Shown here: positions 17,714-26,895 of the stretch, in pieces | Numbering within the stretch: position 1 is the first letter of the stretch | How the letters are laid out: the number at the start of each line of letters is the position of its first letter | Position numbers and translations under genes: made by a program | The notes under the pieces: generated by a model | Told to the model about the DNA's origin: nothing | The model's input: only the letters and a program-made list of their open reading frames with translations | Databases searched by the model: none | Assembly: GCA_018394315.1 (NCBI GenBank) | Contig: CP074575.1 | Location: 1,396,615 to 1,460,614, forward strand | Direction: 5' to 3' | Source of the DNA: Mycoplasmatota bacterium | GTDB taxonomy: Bacteria > Bacillota_I > Bacilli_A > MAG-NZ | Length of the DNA: 64,000 nt

Positions 17714-19480
17714 ATGAAAAAGAATTTAGTCTTCGCATTAGTTATGGTTATAACACTTTTACTTTCTGCATGTAGTGCAACTGAGGTTGAAAAGCCGATT
17801 GTGAACGATGATACGTTTGTTGCTGGTACATATACTGGAGAAGGAAATGGATTATCAAATAGTATAGGCGTTGAGGTTACGGTGTCAACTGAAAAGATTG
17901 AATCAATAGTATTTACTGAATTTAATGAATCGGATTTTACCGTTGATTTAGCGGACCAATTGATTGAAACTATAATAGAAAACAATGTAGCACAAGCAGA
18001 TACAATTGCTGGAGCAACATTTACATCAAGAGGAACATTAGAAGCTGTAAGAGACGCTTTGTCAAAGGCTTATGTTGATGGGAAGGAACCAGATTATACA
18101 AAAATTGATGTAGATAATGGAGAAAAAACCGATCTTAAAAACATAAGTACTGACGTTGTTGTTATTGGAGCTGGTGGAGCTGGAATGTCAAGTGCACTAG
18201 TTGCTAAAAATAACGGAGCTGAAGTTATTATTGTAGAAAAGATGCCAATTGTTGGTGGAAATACAAAATTTGCAACTGGTGGTTTAAATGCTGCTGAAAC
18301 AAGCATTCAAAAAGCTTTAGGTATCGAAGATAGTGTAGAGCTTTATTATGAAGACACAATGAAAGGTGGAGGAAATTTAAATAATCCTTCATTAGTAGAA
18401 CTGCTAGCTCAAAAAACTAAAGAAACTGTAGATTGGTTAATTGGTTTAGGTGCTGACCTTTCTGATGTTGGTAGATTAGGTGGTGCTAGCGCTAATAGAG
18501 CACATAGACCTACCGGTGGAGCTGCTGTTGGTGGTGAAATTACTGATGTGTTATATGAAAATGTTCAAGAAGCTGGAATTGAAGTAATATTAGAAACTAA
18601 AGTAATTGGAATTTTATCTAATAATGATGAAGTAACTGGCGTTAGAGTTTCAACTAAAGATGGTGAATATGATATTAACGCTAAAGCTGTAATCATTGCT
18701 ACTGGAGGTTTTGGTGCTAATAACGAATTAGTAGCATCATTTGTTCCTGCGTTTGAGGGTTATGGTACTACAAACCATCAAGGTGCTATTGGTGATGTCA
18801 TTGATTTCGCAAAAGATTTAAATGTTTCCTTCATAGATATGGAGTTCATTCAAACTCACCCTACTGTAATTCCTGTAAAGAACTATATGATTACTGAAGC
18901 AGTTAGAGGTAATGGTGCTATCTTAGTAAATAGAAGTGCTGAACGATTTGTAGATGAATTACAAACAAGAAAAGTTGTGTCAGATGCAGAATTAGCTCAA
19001 GAAGGACAAACAGCATTCTTAGTATTTGATCAAGGTGTTAGAGAAAGTTTATCAGCAATTGAAAAATATTATAACAAAGGATTTTTACTTGAATCAGACA
19101 CTATTGAAGGCTTAGCTGAACAAATGGGTGTTCCTGCAGAACAGTTGAAAGCAACTATAGATACTTATAACAGTTATGTTGCTAATGAAAATGATCCTGA
19201 ATTTGGAAGAACAAACTTTGCACGTCCTATTGAAAATGGTCCTTATTATTCAGTAGAAGTTGGACCAGCAGTTCATCATACTATGGGTGGAGTTGAAATA
19301 GACGTAGAAACTCAAGTTTATAACGAAGCTGGTGAAGTTATTAAGGGATTATACGCTGCTGGAGAAGTTACTGGTGGTGTTCATGGTAATAACAGATTAG
19401 GTGGAAACTCATTATCTGATATTACAACATATGGTAGAATCGCTGGAGAAAATGCAGCATATTATTCTAAATCAGAATAA
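17714..19480 (+). CDS. lipoprotein flavocytochrome-type fumarate reductase flavoprotein
   Basis: 588 residues. A lipoprotein signal peptide (LLLSAC, Cys at about 20) exports it. An FMN-binding domain (about 35-120) carries IAGATFTSRGTLEAV, where the Thr is the known covalent FMN site. A FAD_binding_2 domain follows, with VVVIGAGGAGMSSALVAKNN, GGNTKFATGGLNA and the C-terminal GEVTGGVHGNNRLGGNSL. It resembles UrdA/FrdA-type extracytoplasmic reductases of fumarate, urocanate or related enoates. No heme motif. The CitA-like sensor and two regulators directly downstream suggest induction by the organic acid substrate. Confidence 0.92.
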   Translation: MKKNLVFALVMVITLLLSACSATEVEKPIVNDDTFVAGTYTGEGNGLSNSIGVEVTVSTEKIESIVFTEFNESDFTVDLADQLIETIIENNVAQADTIAGATFTSRGTLEAVRDALSKAYVDGKEPDYTKIDVDNGEKTDLKNISTDVVVIGAGGAGMSSALVAKNNGAEVIIVEKMPIVGGNTKFATGGLNAAETSIQKALGIEDSVELYYEDTMKGGGNLNNPSLVELLAQKTKETVDWLIGLGADLSDVGRLGGASANRAHRPTGGAAVGGEITDVLYENVQEAGIEVILETKVIGILSNNDEVTGVRVSTKDGEYDINAKAVIIATGGFGANNELVASFVPAFEGYGTTNHQGAIGDVIDFAKDLNVSFIDMEFIQTHPTVIPVKNYMITEAVRGNGAILVNRSAERFVDELQTRKVVSDAELAQEGQTAFLVFDQGVRESLSAIEKYYNKGFLLESDTIEGLAEQMGVPAEQLKATIDTYNSYVANENDPEFGRTNFARPIENGPYYSVEVGPAVHHTMGGVEIDVETQVYNEAGEVIKGLYAAGEVTGGVHGNNRLGGNSLSDITTYGRIAGENAAYYSKSE

Positions 19481-19485
19481 ATAAT

Positions 19486-19527
19486 AAAAACCCATAAAGG
19501 TTTTGGTGCCTTTAATGGGTTTTTTTA
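19486..19527 (+). terminator. terminator after flavocytochrome
   Basis: AAAACCCAT-AAAGG stem closed by CCTTT-AATGGGTTTTTTT. Confidence 0.85.
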
Positions 19528-19593
19528 TTCTTTCAAAAAATGTATAACGATATTCTAGTTATGAAAATATATAAGTGTAAAGAAGATGATAAA

Positions 19594-20268
19594 ATGAATG
19601 TTATTATAATCGAAGAAGATCCGATGGTTCGAGAAGTAATTCTCGAATATATAAAAGAGGTTAACTCAGTAAGTAAAGTCTATACATCGAATGATATTGA
19701 TATCTCTAAAGAAAAGTTATTAAGTGGAATGTATCAATTACTAATATTAGATATTAAATCCTACAATAATATAGGAATCAGTATTTTAAGAGAAATTAGA
19801 GATAAAATTATTGATATTGAAGTTCTAGTTATTAGTTCTGAAAGTAATATTAATGTAATTAAGAATATAAATAGATACGGAATAGCAGATTATATATTAA
19901 AACCTTTTTCAAGGTCTAGACTAAAAAAATCTATTAAACGTATTAATTGTCAAATAGAAGTTCTAAAGACCTATAAATATATTAATCAAGATGATATCGA
20001 TAGAATTTACGGAAAAAAATACAATTGTGACAATGAAAATACTCGAGGAATTAATACAGAAACTTATGCTAAAATCTTTCAAGTAGTAAAAAAACAAACA
20101 AGTCCTTTTACTACAAAGCATATTACAAATAACATCAGTCTTTCAAGAATAACTGTTAGAAGATATTTAGAATATATGAAAGACAAAGATGTTTTAGTTT
20201 TGGATCAACAATATGGAAAAGTTGGAAGACCAATTAGATATTATAGATTGAAAGAAAGTAAATTATAG
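19594..20268 (+). CDS. CitB/DcuR-family response regulator (first)
   Basis: 224 residues from the ATG at 19594 (MNVIIIEEDPMV), which matches the start of its homologue at 21837; an earlier ATG at 19540 adds an unconserved leader. The receiver domain has the acidic EED cluster and phospho-acceptor Asp in LLILDIKSYNN, though the usual MP after it is missing. The C-terminal winged HTH (TTKHITNNISLSRITVRRYLEY, then GKVGRPIRYYRL) is of the CitB type. It is separated from the kinase gene by 4 bp. Confidence 0.88.
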   Translation: MNVIIIEEDPMVREVILEYIKEVNSVSKVYTSNDIDISKEKLLSGMYQLLILDIKSYNNIGISILREIRDKIIDIEVLVISSESNINVIKNINRYGIADYILKPFSRSRLKKSIKRINCQIEVLKTYKYINQDDIDRIYGKKYNCDNENTRGINTETYAKIFQVVKKQTSPFTTKHITNNISLSRITVRRYLEYMKDKDVLVLDQQYGKVGRPIRYYRLKESKL

Positions 20269-20272
20269 TATT

Positions 20273-21859
20273 ATGAAATATAGAACAAAATTAATAATAG
20301 TAATAATAATAATATTTTTACTATCTTTTGGGTTTACATCTATTTTGACTACTAAAAGAGTGAATTTTATAATAGAGCAATCTACGGATACAAATATATC
20401 GAACGTAGCAAAAAGTGTAGCTAATGATAAAACTATTCAAACATGGCTATCAAAAAGAGATGATAGAATAGCCGATTATATTGAAACTCTTCATTATAAA
20501 ATCGAAGATATAGAGTATGTGGTTGTGATAGATATGGATTCAATAAGATATTCACACCCTAATGAGGATAAGATCGGTTTAAAATTTCAAGGTGGAGATG
20601 AGTATAAAGTTTTAAACGGTGAATCTTATATTTCGTATGGATATGGGACTTTAGGTTACAGTAAAAGAGCATTTGAGCCTATATATTATAATGGTTTGCA
20701 AGTAGGCGCAGTTTCAGTTGGGAACTTGGTTAATACGGTATCTAATTATCAAAACCAGCAGCTAGTGCTTTTCTTATCTATTTTTACGATTGGATTAGGC
20801 ATTTCATCAGTTGGATTTTGGTTTTTATCTAGAAATATTCGTAGTAGTTTGATGGGATTTACTCCTGAAGAAATCACCTCGCATTATTTAGAGAATGAGA
20901 TGGTTTTAAACGAACTAAATGACGGTATTCTAGTTATTAAAAGGAACTTAAAAATCGCTTATTATAACAAGAAAGCTGAAGAACTTTTAGATCTTAATAA
21001 CTCAATAGGGATGAATATAGATGTAATTTTACCTAAACACAATTTATCTAGAGTCCTTGAAGAAGGTAAAGAAATTAATAACCGAGTAGAGACTTTGATA
21101 AACAATCAATCAGTAATTACAAGTAGGTTTCCGTTGTATAGAGATGACAATAAGATTGTTGGAGCAATCATTATCTTTAAATCTCAACATGAGATTCACG
21201 AGTTGTTAGATGAAATTAGTGGTTACCGTGAAGTTTCTAAGAGCTTAAGAGCTCAAAAACATGAATTTAAGAATCAATTACATGTTATATTAGGATTAAT
21301 AAAATTAAAAGAATACAAATTAGCGGAAGAATATATCTCTAATAATGAATTACAATTAAATTCCATTACAGATAAGTTTGATAAGATCTTAAAGGATGAA
21401 AAAATATCAGCACTCTTAGTAGGGAAAGTAATAGAGAGTTCTGAATATAATACAGATATTATCTTAAGCAAGGATTCTTATTTAACTGAAATGCATTTAC
21501 CCATTAGTTCAGATGACCTAATTATTGTGTTAGGAAATCTTATTGAAAATGCATTTGATGCAATTAATAGTTCAAACAAAACCGAAAACAGAATAGATTT
21601 AGCAATAATAGAAGATGAACTTAATGTCAAAGTATCTATTAAAGATACTGGTGATGGTATATGTGACAGTGTTATTGATAATATGTTTGAGGCAGGAGTT
21701 ACTACTAAAGACCCTGATAGGGGCATTGGACTTAGTTTGGTTAATCATGTAGTAAATAAGTATAATGGAATTAAGTCAGTTCAAACGAATGAAAAAGGTA
21801 CTAGAATAGAAATAATACTAAAGAAGGTAAAGGAAAATGAAGAAGGTTTTAATAGTTGA
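20273..21859 (+). CDS. CitA/DcuS-family sensor histidine kinase
   Basis: 528 residues. TM1 at about 7-26; extracellular PDC/PAS sensor (30-165) with the carboxylate-binding signature IRYSHPNEDKIGLKFQGGDE; TM2 at about 167-186; cytoplasmic PAS (215-305); the CitA-type H-box LRAQKHEFKNQLHVILGL; and a HATPase with NLIENAFDAI, DTGDGI and GIGLSLV. It should sense a di- or tricarboxylate outside the cell, consistent with the fumarate-reductase-like lipoprotein upstream. It overlaps the second regulator gene by 23 bp. Confidence 0.93.
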   Translation: MKYRTKLIIVIIIIFLLSFGFTSILTTKRVNFIIEQSTDTNISNVAKSVANDKTIQTWLSKRDDRIADYIETLHYKIEDIEYVVVIDMDSIRYSHPNEDKIGLKFQGGDEYKVLNGESYISYGYGTLGYSKRAFEPIYYNGLQVGAVSVGNLVNTVSNYQNQQLVLFLSIFTIGLGISSVGFWFLSRNIRSSLMGFTPEEITSHYLENEMVLNELNDGILVIKRNLKIAYYNKKAEELLDLNNSIGMNIDVILPKHNLSRVLEEGKEINNRVETLINNQSVITSRFPLYRDDNKIVGAIIIFKSQHEIHELLDEISGYREVSKSLRAQKHEFKNQLHVILGLIKLKEYKLAEEYISNNELQLNSITDKFDKILKDEKISALLVGKVIESSEYNTDIILSKDSYLTEMHLPISSDDLIIVLGNLIENAFDAINSSNKTENRIDLAIIEDELNVKVSIKDTGDGICDSVIDNMFEAGVTTKDPDRGIGLSLVNHVVNKYNGIKSVQTNEKGTRIEIILKKVKENEEGFNS

Positions 21860-22505
21860 AGATGATCAAATGGTTGCTCACATAAATACTAAATATATAC
21901 AAAGAAATGTTTTTTATAGTGTGGTGAAAGTCGTTAATGATGGCAAAGAAGCACTTGATTTCTTAAAAGATAACAAAGTTGACTTAATTATTTTGGATGT
22001 ATATATGCCTAGAATTAATGGTCTTACCCTAGTAAAAAGACTTAGAGAAATTAACTGCTTGACAGATATCATTATGGTTACAGCTGCAAATGAAAATGAA
22101 ACCATTGATGAATTTTTTAAATTGGGAGTAATTGATTATTTAGTAAAACCATTCTCCTATGAACGATTTCAAATGGCTATAAAAAGATTTGAACAAAAGG
22201 TTGACACTTTTTCCAAAAAATATGTAAGTCAAAATGATATTGATAAGTTCTTGAAAGTTTCCAATTATAAACTACCGAAGGGGTTGCAAATTGAAACTCT
22301 GAATTACTTAATTGAAGTACTTTCTAAAAATGAAGGATATTATATGGACATAGAAGAAATTGCTAAGAATAGTAATTTAAGTAAAGGATCTTTAAGAAAG
22401 TATTTAGAGTTTCTAGAAGATAATGGTAAAGTAGTAAAAGAGATTGATTATGGTGCTATAGGAAGACCCAAGCACAAGTTCCATATTAAGATTGATCAAG
22501 AGTAA
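21837..22505 (+). CDS. CitB/DcuR-family response regulator (second)
   Basis: 222 residues. A full receiver: MKKVLIVEDDQMV, phospho-acceptor Asp in LIILDVYMPRINGLTL, Thr in IMVTAA, Lys in LVKPFSYERF. The C-terminal HTH is MDIEEIAKNSNLSKGSLRKYLEFL and ends YGAIGRPKHKF. Homologous to the regulator at 19594 but with a more canonical phospho-site, so it is probably the main partner of the kinase, whose 3' end it overlaps. Confidence 0.92.
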   Translation: MKKVLIVEDDQMVAHINTKYIQRNVFYSVVKVVNDGKEALDFLKDNKVDLIILDVYMPRINGLTLVKRLREINCLTDIIMVTAANENETIDEFFKLGVIDYLVKPFSYERFQMAIKRFEQKVDTFSKKYVSQNDIDKFLKVSNYKLPKGLQIETLNYLIEVLSKNEGYYMDIEEIAKNSNLSKGSLRKYLEFLEDNGKVVKEIDYGAIGRPKHKFHIKIDQE

Positions 22506-22736
22506 GAATCAAATTATTAAAGAGGCTCTTTTTTTAGAGAATTTACTATATGTTATGTAAGAATTATATATATTATTTAATGCTATATGGGTATTTACTT
22601 TAGTATTTATATACTAACTGTTCTTATTTTTTTGAAACTTCATAAAAAATGTGACGTAAGTGATAAAATATGCTAATTTATTTTTTTTCTATTCATATAA
22701 TATTTTTAGAACTTCAATCTCTTTTTAGGAGGAAAA

Positions 22737-23429
22737 ATGAAGAAATTACTTGTGATAATGTTAGTAATGGTGTGTTCATTAATTTCGACAGGATATTCAT
22801 ATGCATACTGGTCTGATACTTTAATTGTAGATGGTACAGCTAACACTGGAGAATTATCAGTAATTTTTACTGAGGAACAAGAGATTGATAAACCACCATA
22901 TGTTGTAAGTAATAATGAAGTAACCACAAAAGTATTTACTATAAATCTTCATAATCTATATCCAGGTGCCAAATATGTAACTAAAGTAGAGATAGCGAAT
23001 ATTGGGACAATTCCAGCAATTTTAGATTTCGTAGAATTAGTTAGCACTGACCTTAACGAATTAAGTCAATATGTTGAAGTGACTTTAGAATTTATTACTG
23101 ATTCTGATCAAACTAACCCTACTAGATCTGTTATATTAAGTAATGATCCTTGTAAATTGCTACCTCAGTTAGGTTTATTATTAGAAGTTGATGGCCCTAA
23201 CTCAACTGGATGGATGAATGTTATAATAGAAGTACTTGATGACGCACCATACAATGAAACTGTCAACTTTGCATTTCATCTGAATTTTGTACAGTTTAAT
23301 GATTTTAAATATAAACCATGTAAAGGTAATCATTATGGAAATGATAAACATGATTGTAACGAGCAAGATGAAAAGAATAAACATAATGGAGAGGATTCTA
23401 AAGACGATCATCATAAAAATAATGAGTAA
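22737..23429 (+). CDS. TasA/camelysin-like secreted protein
   Basis: 230 residues with AGGAGG upstream. The N-terminus MKKLLVIMLVMVCSLISTGY followed by SYAYWSDTLIVDGTANTGEL is the SipW-dependent signal peptide and first strand typical of TasA/camelysin-like matrix and spore-associated proteins. The body has the ANIGTIPAILDF type strand expected of this beta-sandwich. The last 35 residues are a Lys/Asp/His/Asn-rich tail (NKHNGEDSKDDHHKNNE) that may bind metal or DNA. No dedicated signal peptidase gene is next to it. Confidence 0.75.
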   Translation: MKKLLVIMLVMVCSLISTGYSYAYWSDTLIVDGTANTGELSVIFTEEQEIDKPPYVVSNNEVTTKVFTINLHNLYPGAKYVTKVEIANIGTIPAILDFVELVSTDLNELSQYVEVTLEFITDSDQTNPTRSVILSNDPCKLLPQLGLLLEVDGPNSTGWMNVIIEVLDDAPYNETVNFAFHLNFVQFNDFKYKPCKGNHYGNDKHDCNEQDEKNKHNGEDSKDDHHKNNE

Positions 23430-23737
23430 GACTGAGTATGTTAATATAGTGAACTAGTACTCTAATTAGTAGAATAAGAAATTCTGCTAAATGGGTACTT
23501 TTAATTGGATAAAATGTGAAAAATAGTTCCTAATTCAATAAGAGTCATTCGTTTTAATAGGTTATGGAATGAGAAACTTGATTATCAAATTGAATATCTC
23601 ACTTCATAATCAACTTAAGCGATCAAATCCTAATCGTTTATCAGTATAAAATATTAAGAAAACTTTACGAGATTTCTAAAAAATTCCTATTTTGACATAT
23701 TTTTCAAAAATAATTGAGTTTACTTTGTGCGAATAAA

Positions 23738-23774
23738 AAGAACTAGACTTTGTTGATTGTTAATCTAGTTCTTA
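23738..23774. terminator. bidirectional terminator
   Basis: AAGAACTAGA and TCTAGTTCTT form a ten-pair stem with A and T runs on the two sides. The 300 bp before it (23430-23737) contain no supported gene. Confidence 0.8.
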
Positions 23775-23786
23775 TTTTATGGGGGT

Positions 23787-23880
23787 GTATTCGAACTCTC
23801 TAAACACAGATTTAAGCTTATATATTATTAAGATTTCAAGCCATTATATCATGCAACATGGAAACTGGTTTTCACCTTAG
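23787..23880 (-). repeat. tRNA-Ser-like repeat, copy 1
   Basis: First well-preserved copy. T-arm core ATTCGAACTCTC (plus strand) at the left, body with TTATATATTATTAAG, then the GGAAAC hairpin with the right arm changed to TTTTCACC. Followed by a 105-residue membrane-protein gene. Confidence 0.85.
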
Positions 23881-23944
23881 ATAAGAAGTTGAAAATATTT
23901 TTCTACTTTTAAATTATGATTATGAGATTATTATAATTATAATA

Positions 23945-24262
23945 TTACAGTTTTAAAATACCTACTATCAGACCAATTATTACTACTAACGATAAACCGA
24001 TTATTTTTCTCCTCTTGTAATTTTTCAATATTTCATTTTGCAATATCATTATGAAAATATTAGATTGGAATATAAGGATATATATACGGTAGTTTCGATA
24101 GTTAATTAGTATATAAATTGTGTATATTAGTGATAAGATGAAAAGAATGTTAGTTACTATTCTTAATAATTTTGAAGCTGTGTGAATGTACCTATTAGCA
24201 AAATATAAAAACATTACAAACAAAGAAGACAATAAAAAAATCAGGTAAGTTTGTAACTCCAT
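23945..24262 (-). CDS. small membrane protein, cassette cargo
   Basis: 105 residues, almost entirely hydrophobic, with about three helices (3-21, 33-52, 60-75) and a fourth near the end (87-104). Basic loop KNYKRRK. GGAGAGG-type ribosome-binding site upstream on the minus strand. Single gene between repeat copies 1 and 2. No family recognised. Confidence 0.55.
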   Translation of the reverse strand: MELQTYLIFLLSSLFVMFLYFANRYIHTASKLLRIVTNILFILSLIYTIYILINYRNYRIYILIFQSNIFIMILQNEILKNYKRRKIIGLSLVVIIGLIVGILKL

Positions 24263-24382
24263 TTCCTCTCCTCCTACTCTAAACAGTTTATAGGTTACTT
24301 AACGTTACAATATTATACCATAAAAGAGAGAGTTAAATATTTCACTTACAATGTTGCTGAACGGAGAAGTCATAAAGAAGCG

Positions 24383-24479
24383 AGGATTCGAACTCTCTAA
24401 ACACAAATTTAAGCTTATAATTTATTAAGTTATCAATGACATTGTAACATATGACATGGAAACTGGCTTTCCACCTTAG
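24383..24479 (-). repeat. tRNA-Ser-like repeat, copy 2
   Basis: GGATTCGAACTCTCTAAACAC through GGAAACTGGCTTTCCACC. Body joined to the GTGAGA hairpin type that accompanies the four-paralog lipoprotein genes, one of which follows. Confidence 0.88.
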
Positions 24480-24481
24480 AA

Positions 24482-24506
24482 AAAAGTGAGATTATTTCTC
24501 ACTTTT
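24482..24506. terminator. bidirectional terminator of lipoprotein cassette
   Basis: AAAAGTGAGA-TTATT-TCTCACTTTT. The same hairpin recurs right of repeats 12, 13 and 18, always at the 3' side of the minus-strand lipoprotein genes. Confidence 0.75.
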
Positions 24507-24595
24507 GACATTAACAAATTTTAGTATAAATAATACTTTTTGTTTGGATACCTTTAAATGTTCTGAGTAGGAGAAATACCGATAATATCATCGTC

Positions 24596-25759
24596 TTAAT
24601 CACTTATAACTATCAAATTAGGTAAACGTAAATATTCACAATGTATTATCAGCTCATTTTCGATAGCGTCAGTTAGTGTTATTACCTTATCATCAACTAA
24701 CAGTACATAATCAGAGAATGAACCTCCTATCATAGTGTAATTACCAAAAGTTTCTTCATAATCAAGATCATAACTATTAGAAGCATTATAATACATAGGA
24801 TTTTGATACATCCCGATATATACACCATTTCCATCAAAATAATTATTGATAATTTCCGGGACGAAGTGTTTTTCGTTCATGAATACTTTCTCAGCTGTAG
24901 TTTGACCGGGAAAAGTTTCTAGTAAAATATTGTAAGTTATATTAACTAAGTTACCTACTTTAAAGTCACTTGACACACCAGGTGCGTACTTAGTGTTACT
25001 ACCAATTCCTACAGAAGTAAGTCCTGGCTGGTATAAAGAGCTAACTAAAATATGGGATTCATCAGCTTCGACAATAGGTCCTATTATGTTATAGTTTTCA
25101 CCGATAACTGCTGGGTAATAAGCTCTTATAGCTGTAGCTTTCCAAGGATAACTAGACTTATCAAGATCCTTAATTACAAACTCGAGGTAATATCTCCAAC
25201 GTTCAGTTTTAGGGAAGTCATCAGGAATATATGTTTCGTCATTAATCTCAACCCATATATGGCCATAGTTGGATAATTTATCTGGAATAAGCAATTTATT
25301 ATCTTTTTCCTCTCTTGGTCTTCCGCCAACCATGTATTCAATAGGATACTCGCTAAAATCTCTTCTTTTACAAGCACCTTTTATTGAGCACAATTCTTCA
25401 ATAGATATCCCTAACTCATTAATGCTCGTTCTACCATTAACTTTGTAATCTGGACCAGATAACATATATGCATTACCATCTTTGAAAGCAAATACTCCTG
25501 TATAACAATTACTACCCCCACGTCCAGATATTTGTAACTCTCTATTCAAAACAACGGGCATAACGATATCCTCAGTACAAGCATCAGAAGAAATAGTATC
25601 TCTCTTCCATATCTCATAATTGCTCACTTCCCCGAGATATATAAGATCTTTCTTTGGAACTCTGTATTTATCACTTATGATTGATGCACTACGATTAAAG
25701 AAACAAGAAGAAACTATCATTATTGAAATTAAAATAATAATTGTTCTTAAAAACTTCAC
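24596..25759 (-). CDS. lipoprotein of a four-member family (member 1)
   Basis: 387 residues from a GTG start preceded by AAAGGGTGA; the frame is open further upstream, but no better start exists and all four paralogs share this GTG. Signal peptide with lipobox SSC (Cys at about 20). The mature protein has a conserved YEIWKRDTIS segment, GGSNCYTGVFAFKDGNAYML, LSGPDYKVNGRTS, CSIKGAC, and a beta-rich C-terminal half. Family not recognised. It is a mosaic: the N-terminal two-thirds match member 3 and the last 100 residues match members 2 and 4. Sole gene between repeats 2 and 3. Confidence 0.8.
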   Translation of the reverse strand: MKFLRTIIILISIMIVSSCFFNRSASIISDKYRVPKKDLIYLGEVSNYEIWKRDTISSDACTEDIVMPVVLNRELQISGRGGSNCYTGVFAFKDGNAYMLSGPDYKVNGRTSINELGISIEELCSIKGACKRRDFSEYPIEYMVGGRPREEKDNKLLIPDKLSNYGHIWVEINDETYIPDDFPKTERWRYYLEFVIKDLDKSSYPWKATAIRAYYPAVIGENYNIIGPIVEADESHILVSSLYQPGLTSVGIGSNTKYAPGVSSDFKVGNLVNITYNILLETFPGQTTAEKVFMNEKHFVPEIINNYFDGNGVYIGMYQNPMYYNASNSYDLDYEETFGNYTMIGGSFSDYVLLVDDKVITLTDAIENELIIHCEYLRLPNLIVISD

Positions 25760-25860
25760 ATAAATCACCCTTTCTTCATAGTTGAACTCAAATAATATCA
25801 TATCAGACCCCCCAAAAAAAGAAAATAGGTTCGACAAAGTAATATTTTTGGATTATAGAA

Positions 25861-25958
25861 GGATTCGAACTCTCTAAACACAGATTTAAGCTTATATATT
25901 ATTAAGATTTCAAGCCATTATATCATGCAACATAGAAACTGGCTTTCCATGCTTGAGA
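25861..25958 (-). repeat. tRNA-Ser-like repeat, copy 3
   Basis: GGATTCGAACTCTC joined to body TTATATATTATTAAG; right hairpin arm altered (TTTCCATGC). Left flank GAAGG is the lipoprotein-cassette type. Confidence 0.85.
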
Positions 25959-26010
25959 AAAAAATCACCTCTACAGTTCTCTTTCTATAAAAATACAAAA
26001 TATTGATTAT

Positions 26011-26069
26011 GTTAAAGTTAAAGTAATACTTGACTTTAACAATATTAAATGATATATTAACATTGTTAA
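26011..26069 (+). promoter_or_regulatory. promoter with inverted repeats before DUF2089 gene
   Basis: TTGACT at 26030-26035 and TATATT at 26053-26058 (17-bp spacer). GTTAAAGT (26011) and ACTTTAAC (26033) form an inverted repeat around the -35 box, and TTAAC-ATT-GTTAA covers the -10/start region: a plausible self-regulation site. Confidence 0.5.
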
Positions 26070-26095
26070 ACATAGAATATAGTAGGAGGTCTAAA

Positions 26096-26404
26096 ATGCC
26101 AATAAATGTCATGCCAAATTGGATCGTAAGTTTAGATGATGAAGATATTACATTTGTGAAAAGATTCATAATGTCTTCGGGTTCTTTAAAGGAAATTGCA
26201 AAGCAGTATAGTGTTACGTATCCAACAGTAAGATTAAGACTAGACAGATTGATACAGAAAATCAAAATTGAGGATGAAATTCCTAATGAAAAATATATAT
26301 CACTGATTAAAAGATTAGCTCTTGACGAAAAAATAGATTTTGCTACTGCTAAGGTTTTAATATCAGAATATAAAAAAGAGAAGAATGAGGGGGACTTAGT
26401 ATGA
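26096..26404 (+). CDS. DUF2089-family DNA-binding protein
   Basis: 102 residues from the ATG after AGGAGG (26083-26088). WIVSLDDEDITFVKRFIMSS then GSLKEIAKQYSVTYPTVRLRLDRLIQKIK is the DUF2089 helix-turn-helix core, here without the N-terminal zinc ribbon. Probably regulates the operon with the membrane gene it overlaps by 4 bp. Cargo between repeats 3 and 4. Confidence 0.8.
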   Translation: MPINVMPNWIVSLDDEDITFVKRFIMSSGSLKEIAKQYSVTYPTVRLRLDRLIQKIKIEDEIPNEKYISLIKRLALDEKIDFATAKVLISEYKKEKNEGDLV

Positions 26405-26811
26405 GTAGTGTTGTGCCAATAGCTTTTTTTATTGCTAATATTATTATTATTTTAATAATAATATACTTGCAAATATTTTTATCAAAAATAAGAAATAGAT
26501 GGGTTGGATTAATATTGCCATCTATTAGCTTATGCATTGCAATTTTAGCTTCTGTTAGTGCACCTGTTTACTATAGTGAAACAATTGAAGTACAATCAAT
26601 AAATGAGGATGGTGAAAGTACTACAGAAGTCATAGAGTACATTGTAGACGAACCAAATATCGACATCTCTTCGACAATTTTTACGGTGATAACGACATTT
26701 GTATTATTTAACGTTCCAACATTAATCTTGATTGGAATTTATATAGCCAGTAGAGATAAGATTAAGAAGAACTCAGAAATAGAGAAAATGAGTATCATAG
26801 ATTTACAGTAA
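26401..26811 (+). CDS. membrane protein paired with DUF2089 regulator
   Basis: 136 residues, three helices (about 5-26, 35-55, 94-117) with an acidic extracellular loop in between. ATGA overlap with the regulator gene indicates coupled translation. Function unknown. Confidence 0.6.
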   Translation: MSSVVPIAFFIANIIIILIIIYLQIFLSKIRNRWVGLILPSISLCIAILASVSAPVYYSETIEVQSINEDGESTTEVIEYIVDEPNIDISSTIFTVITTFVLFNVPTLILIGIYIASRDKIKKNSEIEKMSIIDLQ

Positions 26812-26895
26812 AACTATGTGATAGGTAATAATACATGACTATAAATAATAAAGGTAAGCATATGTACTGAACCCCAAAGTTCGGACTAATAAAAA

